NCBI RefSeq assembly: GCF_001421665.1
Contig: NZ_LMKV01000004.1
Coordinates: forward strand, 347 to 64,346
Direction: 5' to 3'
DNA: 64,000 nt
Source: Sphingobium sp. Leaf26
GTDB lineage: Bacteria > Pseudomonadota > Alphaproteobacteria > Sphingomonadales > Sphingomonadaceae
Part shown: piece after piece, positions 36,003 through 44,146 of the stretch
Layout: every line of letters begins with the position of its first letter
Position numbering within the stretch: position 1 is the stretch's first letter
Position numbers and translations under genes: made by a program
Notes under the pieces: generated by a model
What the model was told of the DNA's origin: nothing
The model's database searches: none
The model's input: only the letters and a program-made list of their open reading frames with translations

Positions 36003-38800
36003 AAACTCCCGCGCAAAGTGATGCCATAGGTGCGCGGTTCGGCCAGATAGGCGGAGATGAGCTGGTTCGCCATCGGCGCGCCGGCCGCGAACTGGCCGGT
36101 GGTGGACGTGGCGGGACTGCTCGACTGGAGCGGGCTGGAGAAGGCGACCTGGCTGTAATTCTGGTTGAAGATATTCTGCCCCCACAATTCCACCGACCAA
36201 CGCTGCTGCGGCCCGCGAATGCCGACACGGGCGTTCACCACCGCAAAGCCATCCTGATTCTTCTCGGGGAACAGGTCCGACCCGGTGTTGAAGTCGCTGG
36301 TCATGCGCCCGTCGACATAGAAGAGCGCGGACAGGCCCGACGAACCGATGTCCGGGGTCCACGCCATGCTGGCGGTCGTCACCATCTGCGGCGCGTTGCT
36401 GTTGATCGATCCGGGCAGCAGGAACAGCGCCGTATCGAGCGGCACGCTGCCGTCGCCGCTGCCCACCAGACGGTTGGCGAATTTGGCGCGGGCATAGGTC
36501 GCGCCGCCGGACACGCGGAAATTGCGCGCCGGGCTGACGCTGGCTTCCAGTTCGATACCCTGGCTGATCAGGCCCGGTCCGACATCGCCGCTATCGCAGG
36601 TCCGCGCCGCGCTCAATGCGCTGTCGCAGCCATTGATATTCTGCACGACGAAGCTGGTGCCGTTGAAGGTGTTGAGCTGGAAATTCTTGAACTCCTGCCG
36701 GAAGGCGGCGATGTTCACGCTCCATTTGGGCTGCACATATTTCAGGCCGACTTCAAAACTGTCGACCTTTTCAGCCGCGAAGCGCAGGCTGGTCACGTCC
36801 GCATTGGTGCGCGGCGAAAAGACGGCGGGGATGGCGTTGAGACCGGTCGATCCCAACTGGAAACGATCCAGATTATAGCCGCCCGCCTTATACCCCTTGG
36901 AATAGCTGCCATAGAGCAGCAATTCGTCGATCGGCTTCCAGGACAGCACCGCCGTACCCGAAAATTCGCCGTCGCTGATCTTGTCATTGAGGTCCAGCGC
37001 GTTGAGGCCGGTCGATCCGTTGCCAAGGCACCCCAAGGTCAGGATGCCGCCGGCCAGCGTCGCCGCGCTGCCCAGCGCCGGATTGGTGGCGATGCCGGGC
37101 AGGCCGGACGCCTGCAAGGCTGCGCAGGTCGCGTTATTATTGTTGAAATCGGACGAGAAGCGCTTGCTTTCATGGGTATAGCGCAGGCCCAAAGTCAGAT
37201 CGAGCCGATTGGTGATGTGGACGATATTATGGGTGAAGAGTGCCCAGTTCTCGCTCTTCTGGCGATAGAGGGAGGCGACGTCGCCAGTGCCGGACGGGAT
37301 CGCCGACAGCGCGCGCAGGCCATTGCCAAGGCCCGTCGAGATCGCCCCGGCCTGCGCCGCCGCGATCGGAGCGGGCACGCCCCGCGCGATCAGCGCGGCG
37401 GTCAGTCCGGCGTTCAACTGCGCCTGCGTGCCGTTGATGAGCGGCTGGGTGGCCAGACCGCTGCCGCAGGCCGCCAGTTGTCCGGCGGTCAGGTTGCTGT
37501 TGACGCTGGCGCCGGCCATCAGGCGGCAGGCCGCGAACCGGCCATAATCCGCGCCGAAGCGGATATTGTCCTGCAAGGTCAGCCGCTCATTGGCGTAATA
37601 GCCGCCGACCAGCCAGTCGAGCTTGTCGTTGAACGCCGACCCCTGCAACCGCAGTTCCTGCGTGAAGGTCTTGAACTGGCGATAGGTGTTGGGATCGCGA
37701 TAGAGCAGGTCGGCGGCATTATAGTCATAATCGCCATAGTCGCGGGATTTATAGTCGCGATAGGCGGTGATGCTGGTCAGTTTCGCGCCGCCGAAATCAT
37801 AATTGATCTCGCCCGACACGCCCCAGTCGCGCAGCTTGCTGACATAGTCGCGGCCTGGCGTCACATGCAGTTCGCGATCATAGGGATCGGCCGGGATCAC
37901 GCTGCCCTGACCCGCCAGAATCGCGGCGATCCGGTTGAAGGGCGCGTCGGTATAGCCGCCGCCGGCCGCCGGCCGCCGTTCGCGCGCCTCGACATAGGCC
38001 GCGCCGCAACAGCTTTCGTCGCGATTGGTATAATCGCCGATCAACCGGATCGACAGCGCATCGTTCGGCTCGATCAGCGCCTGTCCGCGCAGGAAATAGC
38101 GGTTGCGGTCATTGGTGTCGCCGACCTTGTTGCCGGCGGTGTCGACCAGCTTGTAGAAACCGTCACGCTTGCTCCACACCCCGTCCAGCGACAGCGCGAT
38201 GCCATCGGCGATCGGCCCGGTGACACGCCCCGACAGCCGCCAATAATCATAATTGCCATAGGTGATCTCACCCTTGGCATGGAATGTGTTTTCCGGGGCC
38301 TTGCTGATGATGTTGATGAGGCCTGCCGAGGCATTGCGGCCGAACAGCGTGCCCTGCGGCCCGCGCAGCACCTCGACCCGTTCGATCTCGCCCAGTTCGT
38401 TGAGGCCCGCGCCGGTGCGCGAACGATAGACGCCGTCGATGAACACCGCGACGGAGCTTTCCAGCCCCGGATTGTCGCCCACCGTGCCGATACCGCGAAT
38501 ACGGGCGGACGCATTGGCTTCGGACCCGGTCGAGGACACCAGCAGCGACGGCGCCAGTTGGTTCAGCGTGCGGATGTCGCTCGCGCCGCTATTCTGCATC
38601 GCCTGCGCGCCCACCGCCGACACCGCGATCGGCACATCGGACAGGGGGCTGGCGCGGCGGGTGGCGGTCACGATGATGTTGGCGCTGCCATCGTCCACGA
38701 CCGGTTGCGGCGCGGCTGCATCCTGCGCCAGAGCGGCAGGGGCAACCATGCACAGCGCCAACGCACCCACGGTCGTCAGCAAGGGACTCTTATGTGTCAT
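35999..38800 (-). CDS. TonB-dependent outer-membrane receptor
   Basis: The 933-residue receptor takes up an unknown ligand across the outer membrane, driven by TonB-ExbBD. It has a signal peptide (about residues 1-25, ending ALA-QDAAA), a Ton-box-like NIIVTATRR, a plug domain (residues about 45-170, with VEVLRGPQGTLFGRNASAGLINI) and a long 22-strand barrel ending RTYGITLRGSF. The start at 38800 is fixed by GGAGAGGAT upstream and the signal peptide; the open frame continues upstream without meaning. No transporter or degradation genes are adjacent. Its ribosome-binding site is perfectly complementary over 10 nt to the two candidate sRNAs in this window. Confidence 0.92.
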   Translation of the reverse strand: MTHKSPLLTTVGALALCMVAPAALAQDAAAPQPVVDDGSANIIVTATRRASPLSDVPIAVSAVGAQAMQNSGASDIRTLNQLAPSLLVSSTGSEANASARIRGIGTVGDNPGLESSVAVFIDGVYRSRTGAGLNELGEIERVEVLRGPQGTLFGRNASAGLINIISKAPENTFHAKGEITYGNYDYWRLSGRVTGPIADGIALSLDGVWSKRDGFYKLVDTAGNKVGDTNDRNRYFLRGQALIEPNDALSIRLIGDYTNRDESCCGAAYVEARERRPAAGGGYTDAPFNRIAAILAGQGSVIPADPYDRELHVTPGRDYVSKLRDWGVSGEINYDFGGAKLTSITAYRDYKSRDYGDYDYNAADLLYRDPNTYRQFKTFTQELRLQGSAFNDKLDWLVGGYYANERLTLQDNIRFGADYGRFAACRLMAGASVNSNLTAGQLAACGSGLATQPLINGTQAQLNAGLTAALIARGVPAPIAAAQAGAISTGLGNGLRALSAIPSGTGDVASLYRQKSENWALFTHNIVHITNRLDLTLGLRYTHESKRFSSDFNNNNATCAALQASGLPGIATNPALGSAATLAGGILTLGCLGNGSTGLNALDLNDKISDGEFSGTAVLSWKPIDELLLYGSYSKGYKAGGYNLDRFQLGSTGLNAIPAVFSPRTNADVTSLRFAAEKVDSFEVGLKYVQPKWSVNIAAFRQEFKNFQLNTFNGTSFVVQNINGCDSALSAARTCDSGDVGPGLISQGIELEASVSPARNFRVSGGATYARAKFANRLVGSGDGSVPLDTALFLLPGSINSNAPQMVTTASMAWTPDIGSSGLSALFYVDGRMTSDFNTGSDLFPEKNQDGFAVVNARVGIRGPQQRWSVELWGQNIFNQNYSQVAFSSPLQSSSPATSTTGQFAAGAPMANQLISAYLAEPRTYGITLRGSF

Positions 38801-38854
38801 GATGTCGATCCTCTCCTGGCCCGCACGGCTTTTCGCCATGTCGGAATGGTGGTG

Positions 38855-38883
38855 ATTATGCTGCCACAGCAAGGACATGGCAA
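38855..38883 (-). promoter_or_regulatory. Candidate promoter of the TonB receptor gene
   Basis: On the minus strand TTGCCA (38883-38878) and CATAAT (38860-38855) are spaced by 17 bp. Initiation near 38848 gives a leader of about 48 nt containing AGGAGAGGAT. No Fur-box-like sequence is evident. Confidence 0.5.
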
Positions 38884-38986
38884 GACTCGCGCACTTTTCC
38901 GCGCTTTTTCCGCATCTGCGGGACAAGGGAGAGGAGCCATGTTGCCGGATAGCAACAAAGGATATGCGCAATTCCGTAACGGAAGC

Positions 38987-39646
38987 TTACGATAAGGGAA
39001 AGCGCAGCAATCGGTCGGCGACCGGCACCAACGCAGCCGCACCCGGCCCGACCGCCCGACGAATCTCTCCATGGCCCGCATCCAGACCTCCCGTCAGCGC
39101 CCCCAGCGCAGGCAGGATCAGCTTGGTGGCCGATCCCACGAAACAACGTCGCGACACATGCCGGCCGCGCAGCGACAGGCGCAGCTTGGGATGGAAATGG
39201 CCGGAAATTTCGGGGCGCGGATCATCCGCTTCCGCCTCATGCCGCAACCATATCCCCTCGACCTGCGCCTCTGCGACCCGACGTCCCCCCGGCATATGCG
39301 CGACAGCAGCATCATGATTGCCGGTAATCCAGATCCAGTCCAGCTTTTCCGTAAGGGAAAACAGTCTTTCGCGCGCCAGCGGGTCCAGCCGGGCAGCGCC
39401 GTCGGCGTCATGAAAACTGTCCCCCAGCGACCAGACCGCCTGCGCGCCGGTCCGCTCGACCAGCGCCTCGATCACGTCCAGCGTCGCCTGGCTGTCATGC
39501 GGGGGCAGGAACTGGCCGAAGCGCGCATACCAGCTCGCTTTCTCGAAATGCAGGTCGGCGACCAGCAGCGCCCGCTGCGCCGGCCAGTAGAGCGCGGCCT
39601 CGGGCAGCGCCATGAAGGCCTGACCTGCGAACGAAAGGGGAACCAT
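38987..39646 (-). CDS. pdeM: Ligase-associated DNA damage response endonuclease PdeM
   Basis: PdeM is a calcineurin-like phosphoesterase normally encoded with the Lhr-type helicase, an exonuclease and a DNA ligase. The 219-residue protein has the metallophosphoesterase motifs VADLHFEK, LGDSFHD, ITGNHDAAV and SGHFHPK, which bind a two-metal centre. In this window it is alone; the matching helicase is at 800-3211. It is divergent from trhO with 64 bp between the starts. Confidence 0.9.
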   Translation of the reverse strand: MVPLSFAGQAFMALPEAALYWPAQRALLVADLHFEKASWYARFGQFLPPHDSQATLDVIEALVERTGAQAVWSLGDSFHDADGAARLDPLARERLFSLTEKLDWIWITGNHDAAVAHMPGGRRVAEAQVEGIWLRHEAEADDPRPEISGHFHPKLRLSLRGRHVSRRCFVGSATKLILPALGALTGGLDAGHGEIRRAVGPGAAALVPVADRLLRFPLS

Positions 39647-39710
39647 GCACCGCCTATGCGCCTGTCCGCCCCGGCTTTCAAGAGGCGGCGCAAAGCCCTA
39701 TAGGCGCGCC

Positions 39711-40538
39711 ATGTCCAGCCATACCGTCGCCGCCCTCTATTGCTTCACCCGCTTCGCCGATCCTGCGGCGATCGCCGCCGACCTGCGCGTCCGGTGCGCG
39801 GACCTCGACACCTGCGGCACGCTGATCCTGGCGGGGGAGGGGATCAATGGCACGGTGGCCGGCAGCGCCGATGCCATCGCCACGCTGATCGCCCATCTGC
39901 GCACCCTGCCGGGCTGCGCCGCCATGGACGTCAAATATTCTCATGCGCACGGCGCGCCCTTCGCCCGGATGAAGGTGAAGGTGAAGGCGGAAATCGTGAC
40001 TTTGGGCGTGGGCGATCTGGACCCGGCCAACCGGGCCGGCACCCATCTCGACCCGGCGGAATGGAACGCCCTGATCGCCGATCCCGACACGGTCATCATC
40101 GACACGCGCAATGCCTATGAGGTGGCGGTCGGCACGTTCGAGCGCGCGATCGACCCCGAAACCCGCTCCTTCCGCGAATTTCCCGACTGGTTCGACGCCT
40201 TCGCCGCCGACCTCAAGGCACAAGGGCGAACTCCGAAGATCGCCATGTTCTGCACCGGCGGCATAAGATGCGAAAAATCCACCGCGCTGGTGAAGGCGCG
40301 CGGCTTCGATGACGTCTACCACCTCAAGGGCGGAATCCTGCGCTATCTGGAGGAAATGCCGGAAGCCGACAGCCGCTGGCAGGGCGACTGCTATGTCTTC
40401 GACGAACGGGTGGCGGTGGGCCATGGCCTCAAGGTCGGCGACTATGCCACCTGCAAATATTGCGGCCTGCCCTATCGGCAGGACGCCGACCATGACTGCC
40501 CCGGCGATGCGTCAGGCGCCTGGCCGCATCGGAGTTGA
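39711..40538 (+). CDS. trhO: tRNA uridine hydroxylase TrhO (rhodanese-domain protein)
   Basis: TrhO (YceA) makes 5-hydroxyuridine at position 34 of tRNAs using oxygen. The 275-residue protein has the N-terminal UPF0176 domain (ILAGEGINGTVAGS) and a rhodanese domain (VIIDTRNAYEVAVGTF) with the active-site loop FCTGGIRCEKS near residue 180. The C-terminus has a zinc-like CKYCG...DHDCPG cluster. The first 22 residues of the open frame before 39711 are non-homologous. Together with mnmE/mnmG it makes this window rich in wobble-uridine modification genes. Confidence 0.92.
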   Translation: MSSHTVAALYCFTRFADPAAIAADLRVRCADLDTCGTLILAGEGINGTVAGSADAIATLIAHLRTLPGCAAMDVKYSHAHGAPFARMKVKVKAEIVTLGVGDLDPANRAGTHLDPAEWNALIADPDTVIIDTRNAYEVAVGTFERAIDPETRSFREFPDWFDAFAADLKAQGRTPKIAMFCTGGIRCEKSTALVKARGFDDVYHLKGGILRYLEEMPEADSRWQGDCYVFDERVAVGHGLKVGDYATCKYCGLPYRQDADHDCPGDASGAWPHRS

Positions 40539-40606
40539 TAGCAAGATGGGATGCGGCCAACTTTTATGAAGCGTTCCCCGACGCAGGCCGGCGAACGCAA
40601 TGATAT

Positions 40607-40870
40607 TCAAACCGGCTCCTCCACCACCTCGGCAATCTCGAAGACATAGCTTTTCCAGCCACGCATCTTCGCGCCGTCCCCGGCTGGCCCCTTCAACTTC
40701 TTCGCCTCCGCCAGCGACCGCGTATGGCCCCAGAACACTTCGGTCTTGCCATTGTCCAGCACCGCCACGATCCGCCAATAATGGGTGAAGGGGTCCGCCG
40801 TCGGCCCGATCCGCTTCACATAGCCGTCCGGCATCGTCGCAATCAGATAGCGTCTCTTCGGCCGTGCCAT
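40607..40870 (-). CDS. Small conserved protein of unknown function
   Basis: The 87-residue product begins MARPKRRYLIATMPDGYVKRIGP and has an aromatic centre (FTHYWRIVAVLDNGKTEVFWGHTRS) resembling a small beta-rich domain. No family is recognised. It follows the YgjP-like metallopeptidase gene on the same strand with a 4-bp gap, and the start at 40870 comes just after that stop. Tight packing argues for a real, co-transcribed gene. Confidence 0.68.
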   Translation of the reverse strand: MARPKRRYLIATMPDGYVKRIGPTADPFTHYWRIVAVLDNGKTEVFWGHTRSLAEAKKLKGPAGDGAKMRGWKSYVFEIAEVVEEPV

Positions 40871-40874
40871 GCGA

Positions 40875-41639
40875 TCAGGCCCGGTAGCGGTGCAGCCCCG
40901 CGCCATGGACGCGCAGCCATTCGCGCGCCGGCCGGGGATCGGCGCCATAGATGCGCCTGTGTGCCGCGTGGAAGGCCGGGCTATGGTCCATATGCAGCAG
41001 ATGGGCCAGTTCATGCGCCACCGTCGCCCGCCGCACCGCCGGCGGGGCCAGGATCAGCCGCCAGCTATAGCGGATCGCGCCGGACGAAGCGCAACTGCCC
41101 CAGCGGCTGCGGGTATCGCCCACGCCCACCGACGCAACGATCAGCCCATGGTCGCGCGCCAGTTCGTGACTCTCCGTCTCCAGCACCGCCCGCGCCCGCG
41201 CCACCAGCCAGCGCTGCACCCGCGCGCCGACCGATTCCGCCGCGCCGCCCAGCAGCAGCCGGTCGCCCTCCAGCCTTATCGTCCGCGTCGCGCCCTCAAC
41301 CCAGTGAATCAGGATGTCGCGCCCCTCCAGCGGAAAGGTCGCACCATGGTCCAGCAGGGTGATCGCCGGCTGCTTCGCCATCTGCGCGCGCACCCAGCCT
41401 TCATGATCCTGCGCCCAGCCGAGCGCTTTCTTGAGGTTCGCCCGCGCCGGCAGCGACAGGCGCAGCGCCCCGCGTGCGCTGTCGATCGTCAGTCGGTAGG
41501 CCCGCGCTCGCGCCGACCGGCGCACCAGCACCGGCATCGCCACGCCATCGATCAGGATCGCGGCGCCAGCCTCAGACTTCCCACCTTCAGACTTCGCGGT
41601 CGACAAGATGATTTTCCCAGTCGCCGGCATCGGCCTCAC
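40875..41639 (-). CDS. YgjP-like (M48/DUF45) metallopeptidase
   Basis: The 254-residue protein ends in the zinc-peptidase site HELAHLLHMDHSPAFH and has the upstream RWGSCASSGAIRYSWRLILAP segment that defines the YgjP/DUF45 group. The target is unknown. From 41639 it overlaps the preceding YcgN-like gene by 53 bp, which is long; a TTG near 41606 would shorten the overlap but is less usual. The first 30 residues are not conserved-looking, so the true start is uncertain. No signal peptide is present. Confidence 0.83.
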   Translation of the reverse strand: MRPMPATGKIILSTAKSEGGKSEAGAAILIDGVAMPVLVRRSARARAYRLTIDSARGALRLSLPARANLKKALGWAQDHEGWVRAQMAKQPAITLLDHGATFPLEGRDILIHWVEGATRTIRLEGDRLLLGGAAESVGARVQRWLVARARAVLETESHELARDHGLIVASVGVGDTRSRWGSCASSGAIRYSWRLILAPPAVRRATVAHELAHLLHMDHSPAFHAAHRRIYGADPRPAREWLRVHGAGLHRYRA

Positions 41640-42024
41640 CCACCGTCCAGCCGCGCACCGACTGGCCGGCGCGATGCACCGCCTCCCGGTCGCCGCAGAC
41701 CAGATAATGCCAGTCGGGCAGGGGCAGCCCTTCGCCCCGCAGCCGATAGGCGCAGGTACGCGGCAACCATTCGATTTGCCGCACCTTGGCCGGGGTCAGC
41801 CGCACGCAATCGGGGACGAACTTGCGCCGGTCCTTGTAATTGCTGCATTGGCCGCTGTGCCGGTCGAGCAGGCGACAGGCAATGTTGGTGGGATAGATCC
41901 GCCCCGTATCCTCATCCTGCGCCTTGTGCAGGCAGCATTTGCCACAGCCGTCGCACAAAGCTTCCCATTCGGCCTTGTCGAGCGTGTCGAGGGGTTTTTC
42001 CCAGAAGTGCGTCACTTGACCCAT
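41587..42024 (-). CDS. YcgN-family cysteine-cluster protein
   Basis: The 145-residue protein belongs to UPF0260/YcgN. It has a conserved cysteine cluster CDGCGKCC near residue 24, followed by further cysteines (ACRLLD, QCSNY, DCVRL, TCAYR, VCGD) likely to bind a metal or an iron-sulfur centre. Its biochemical role is not established. It overlaps the upstream SCO gene by 13 bp and the downstream metallopeptidase gene, so three genes are packed in one operon. Confidence 0.87.
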   Translation of the reverse strand: MGQVTHFWEKPLDTLDKAEWEALCDGCGKCCLHKAQDEDTGRIYPTNIACRLLDRHSGQCSNYKDRRKFVPDCVRLTPAKVRQIEWLPRTCAYRLRGEGLPLPDWHYLVCGDREAVHRAGQSVRGWTVGEADAGDWENHLVDREV

Positions 42025-42677
42025 TTTTCCAGGAAGGCGAGAACCTTGTCCGGCGCGCCTTCGTCCACATCCGCCGTTGCGGGATCATCCACCGGCACCA
42101 GCGCCACCGGCTTGCCGTCGCCATCGAACAGATAGGGCGTGCGGCTGTGGCTGACCAGATAGTCGGTCGCCGCGCCCGCCTTTTCCGTGCCCTTTTCGGG
42201 ATTGTAGATCACGACGAAATCCTTGCCGACCTTCGCGATCTGCTCTTTCGTGCCGGTCAGGCCGATCAGGCGCGGGTGGAAGGCGGCGACATAGGTTTTC
42301 AGCACGGCTGGCGTGTCCCGCTCGGGATCGACGCTGATCAGCATCGGCTGCACCTTCGCGGCCAGCGCCGGTTTGGCCTTCTCGAACTTCGCGAACGCCT
42401 GCATGATCCGTTGCAGGTCGACCGGGCAGACGTCGGGGCAATAGGTATAGCCGAAATAGACCAGCCGATACTGGCCCTTGAAACTGTCCCAACTGGTCGG
42501 CTTGCCGTCCTGGTTGGTCAGGGTGAAGGGCGCTCCGATCCGGGCGCCGATCAATTCGCCCTGTTCGCTCTCCCCGCTTGATGCGTTCCCGCCGGCCCCC
42601 ATATTACAGGCAGCCAGCAGGGCAAGGAAAGGCAGAGCCAGATAAGGCAGGGCGGCGATGGCGACGTCTTTGTTCAT
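42012..42677 (-). CDS. SCO1/SenC-family copper chaperone lipoprotein
   Basis: SCO proteins deliver copper to cytochrome oxidase subunit II or act as thiol reductants in the periplasm. From the ATG at 42677 the protein has 221 residues, a lipoprotein signal peptide with lipobox LLAAC (cysteine near residue 24) and a thioredoxin-like fold. The copper-binding cysteines are in TYCPDVCP and the copper-ligand histidine in LVSHSRTP. No cytochrome oxidase gene is adjacent. It is divergent from the ankyrin gene. Confidence 0.9.
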   Translation of the reverse strand: MNKDVAIAALPYLALPFLALLAACNMGAGGNASSGESEQGELIGARIGAPFTLTNQDGKPTSWDSFKGQYRLVYFGYTYCPDVCPVDLQRIMQAFAKFEKAKPALAAKVQPMLISVDPERDTPAVLKTYVAAFHPRLIGLTGTKEQIAKVGKDFVVIYNPEKGTEKAGAATDYLVSHSRTPYLFDGDGKPVALVPVDDPATADVDEGAPDKVLAFLEKWVK

Positions 42678-42729
42678 GGCATGGCCAGCCATGCCCTGCT
42701 AGGACATGATTTGCAATGCAACGGGGCCG

Positions 42730-43344
42730 ATGATGAAGAGCAAGTATCTTTCCGCTTTCCTGGGGTTGATCTCCATGGCGCTGCTGACGCCCGCTCCGGC
42801 GCAGGCCCAGTTTTCCGACAATTATAATTTCCTGAAGGCGGTGAAGGACAAGGACGGGCAGAAAGTCACCGACCTCATTCAAAAGCCCGGCTCCACCGTC
42901 ATCAACAGCCGCGACGTGTCCACCGGCGAAAATGCGCTGCACTTCATCGTCGCCCGCCGCGACGCCACCTGGCTGACCTTCCTGCTGGCCAAGGGTGCCA
43001 ATCCCAACCTGACCGACAATGACGGCAATACCCCGTTGATGGACGCGGTGCAGGGCCGGTTCGAAGAAGGGGTGCGCACCCTGCTCAGCTACAAGGCGCA
43101 GGTCGACAAGGTGAATGGCAGCGGCGAAACCCCGCTGATCCGCGCGGTGCAGCTCCGCGACGTGGGCATCGTCCGCCTGCTGGTGGCGCAGGGCGCCAGC
43201 CCCGACAAGCGTGACAGCATCGCCGGCATGTCCGCGCGCGACTATGCGCAGCGCGACGGCCGCACCCCCGGCCTCACCGAAGCGCTGGACGCCGCCAAGA
43301 CGACCGCCGCGCCCAAGGGGCCGGTGCAGGGTCCGGTATTCTGA
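42730..43344 (+). CDS. Exported ankyrin-repeat protein
   Basis: The product has 204 residues from the ATG at 42730 (the next codon is also ATG). A signal peptide runs to about residue 26 (LTPAPAQA-QFSD). Four or so ankyrin repeats follow, with recognisable GENALHFIVARRDATWLTFLL, NGDGNTPLMDAV-like and GETPLIRAVQLRDVGIVRLL units. Periplasmic ankyrin proteins usually bind partner proteins; the partner is unknown. The ribosome-binding site is weak. Confidence 0.83.
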   Translation: MMKSKYLSAFLGLISMALLTPAPAQAQFSDNYNFLKAVKDKDGQKVTDLIQKPGSTVINSRDVSTGENALHFIVARRDATWLTFLLAKGANPNLTDNDGNTPLMDAVQGRFEEGVRTLLSYKAQVDKVNGSGETPLIRAVQLRDVGIVRLLVAQGASPDKRDSIAGMSARDYAQRDGRTPGLTEALDAAKTTAAPKGPVQGPVF

Positions 43345-43374
43345 GTCTGCGCCAGGCTGACACTCGACCATTGC

Positions 43375-43402
43375 CCGTCATGCTGAACCTGGTTCAGCAT
43401 CC
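43375..43402. repeat. REP-like palindrome
   Basis: CATGCTGAACCTGGTTCAGCATC is an imperfect palindrome (GCTGAACC with GGTTCAGC). Sequences of this type recur between genes in sphingomonads as far as I recall; only one full copy is visible here. It opens the 377-bp gene-free stretch 43345-43721, which holds this palindrome, a family A repeat, a second diverged arm near 43550 and a family B repeat. Confidence 0.5.
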
Positions 43403-43415
43403 CTTTCTCCGCCTT

Positions 43416-43518
43416 GGAGCATCGTGCGGAAAAGTGGGCACCGGTTTTTCGCTTAAAATGATGCGAAAACAAAAAACTGGAGCGCGCGACCTGCATCGGA
43501 TTTAACGCAGCGCGCGCG
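43416..43518 (+). repeat. Dispersed intergenic repeat family A, copy 2
   Basis: About 100 bp (AGCATCGTGCGGAAAAGTGG onward) match the copies at 5991-6091 and 63932-64000. The first half of roughly 70 bp is nearly identical to copy 3. The second half again forms a GC-rich stem around GCGCGCGACCTGC and AACGCAGCGCGCG. Confidence 0.85.
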
Positions 43519-43583
43519 AGACCCACGGTGCATGGGGGCGCGATGAATCCTGAACCCGGTTGAGGATGATGTTGCCTATATTG

Positions 43584-43690
43584 CTAGAGCATGTTCCGAT
43601 CATACAGGATCAGATTATGCCCTGATTATCTTTTGTTTTCCGCATTTTCCGAGCCAGAAGATGATGCCATCTGCTTCGAAAATGCTCTAG
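43584..43690 (-). repeat. Dispersed CTAG-bounded repeat family B, copy 2 (complete)
   Basis: The element runs from CTAG (43584-43587) to CTAG (43687-43690) with 99 bp between. Its ends are inverted repeats: AGCATGTTCCGA on the left and AGCATTTTCGAA read inward from the right. It is in inverted orientation relative to copy 1 at 34536-34631, which shares about 95 bp with only a few differences. It encodes nothing. Confidence 0.85.
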
Positions 43691-43721
43691 CCTCACGCCG
43701 CCATCCGATCGCCGATATAGC

Positions 43722-44117
43722 CTAACGCCCGGCCTTCACCTCATCCTCGCTCCACCAGCGCAGATGATGGGCGACGCCGCTGCGCAAGACGCAGCTTTCC
43801 AGTGCGCCCGCCAGCCGCTCCACCGTCTCGCTCGCATCGACCCGGCCCAGCCAGCGCCACACCCGCGGTTTCGACGGGTGGATGAAGCACAAATGCCCGT
43901 CGTCACAGGCAGCCAGCGCGCCGCAGCCGATCCACAGCGCAAAGCCGGGATTCTCCAGCGCCACGCACCATCCCCAATCCTCGGCCACCGCCGTCCTTAT
44001 GCGATAGCCGTGGGCGGGCAGGCCGAGGACAAGCTGCCGCGCCAGCAATTCGCCAGGCAGCGCCGTACCGGGCGGATCGCATAATGCCCCGGATCGAAAT
44101 TCCAGATGGGACCGCAT
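43722..44117 (-). CDS. Conserved protein of unknown function
   Basis: The 131-residue product has no signal peptide or membrane segment. It carries several tryptophans (EDWGWCVAL, VWRWLGRVD, LRWWSEDE) and a few cysteines. I do not recognise the family. The start at 44117 has AGGGAG 7 bases upstream. It follows mmcB on the minus strand with a 29-bp gap, so the two may be co-transcribed. Confidence 0.65.
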   Translation of the reverse strand: MRSHLEFRSGALCDPPGTALPGELLARQLVLGLPAHGYRIRTAVAEDWGWCVALENPGFALWIGCGALAACDDGHLCFIHPSKPRVWRWLGRVDASETVERLAGALESCVLRSGVAHHLRWWSEDEVKAGR

Positions 44118-44146
44118 CTTGCTCCCTGTTGCAAAGAATGGCTGGC

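Noticed and set aside
35987-38995. A 1002-codon open frame antisense to the TonB receptor gene
   Set aside because: It mirrors the receptor gene, has Arg/Gln/Asp-rich composition typical of antisense frames in GC-rich DNA, no recognisable domain and no SD. The minus-strand frame has signal peptide, plug and barrel features.
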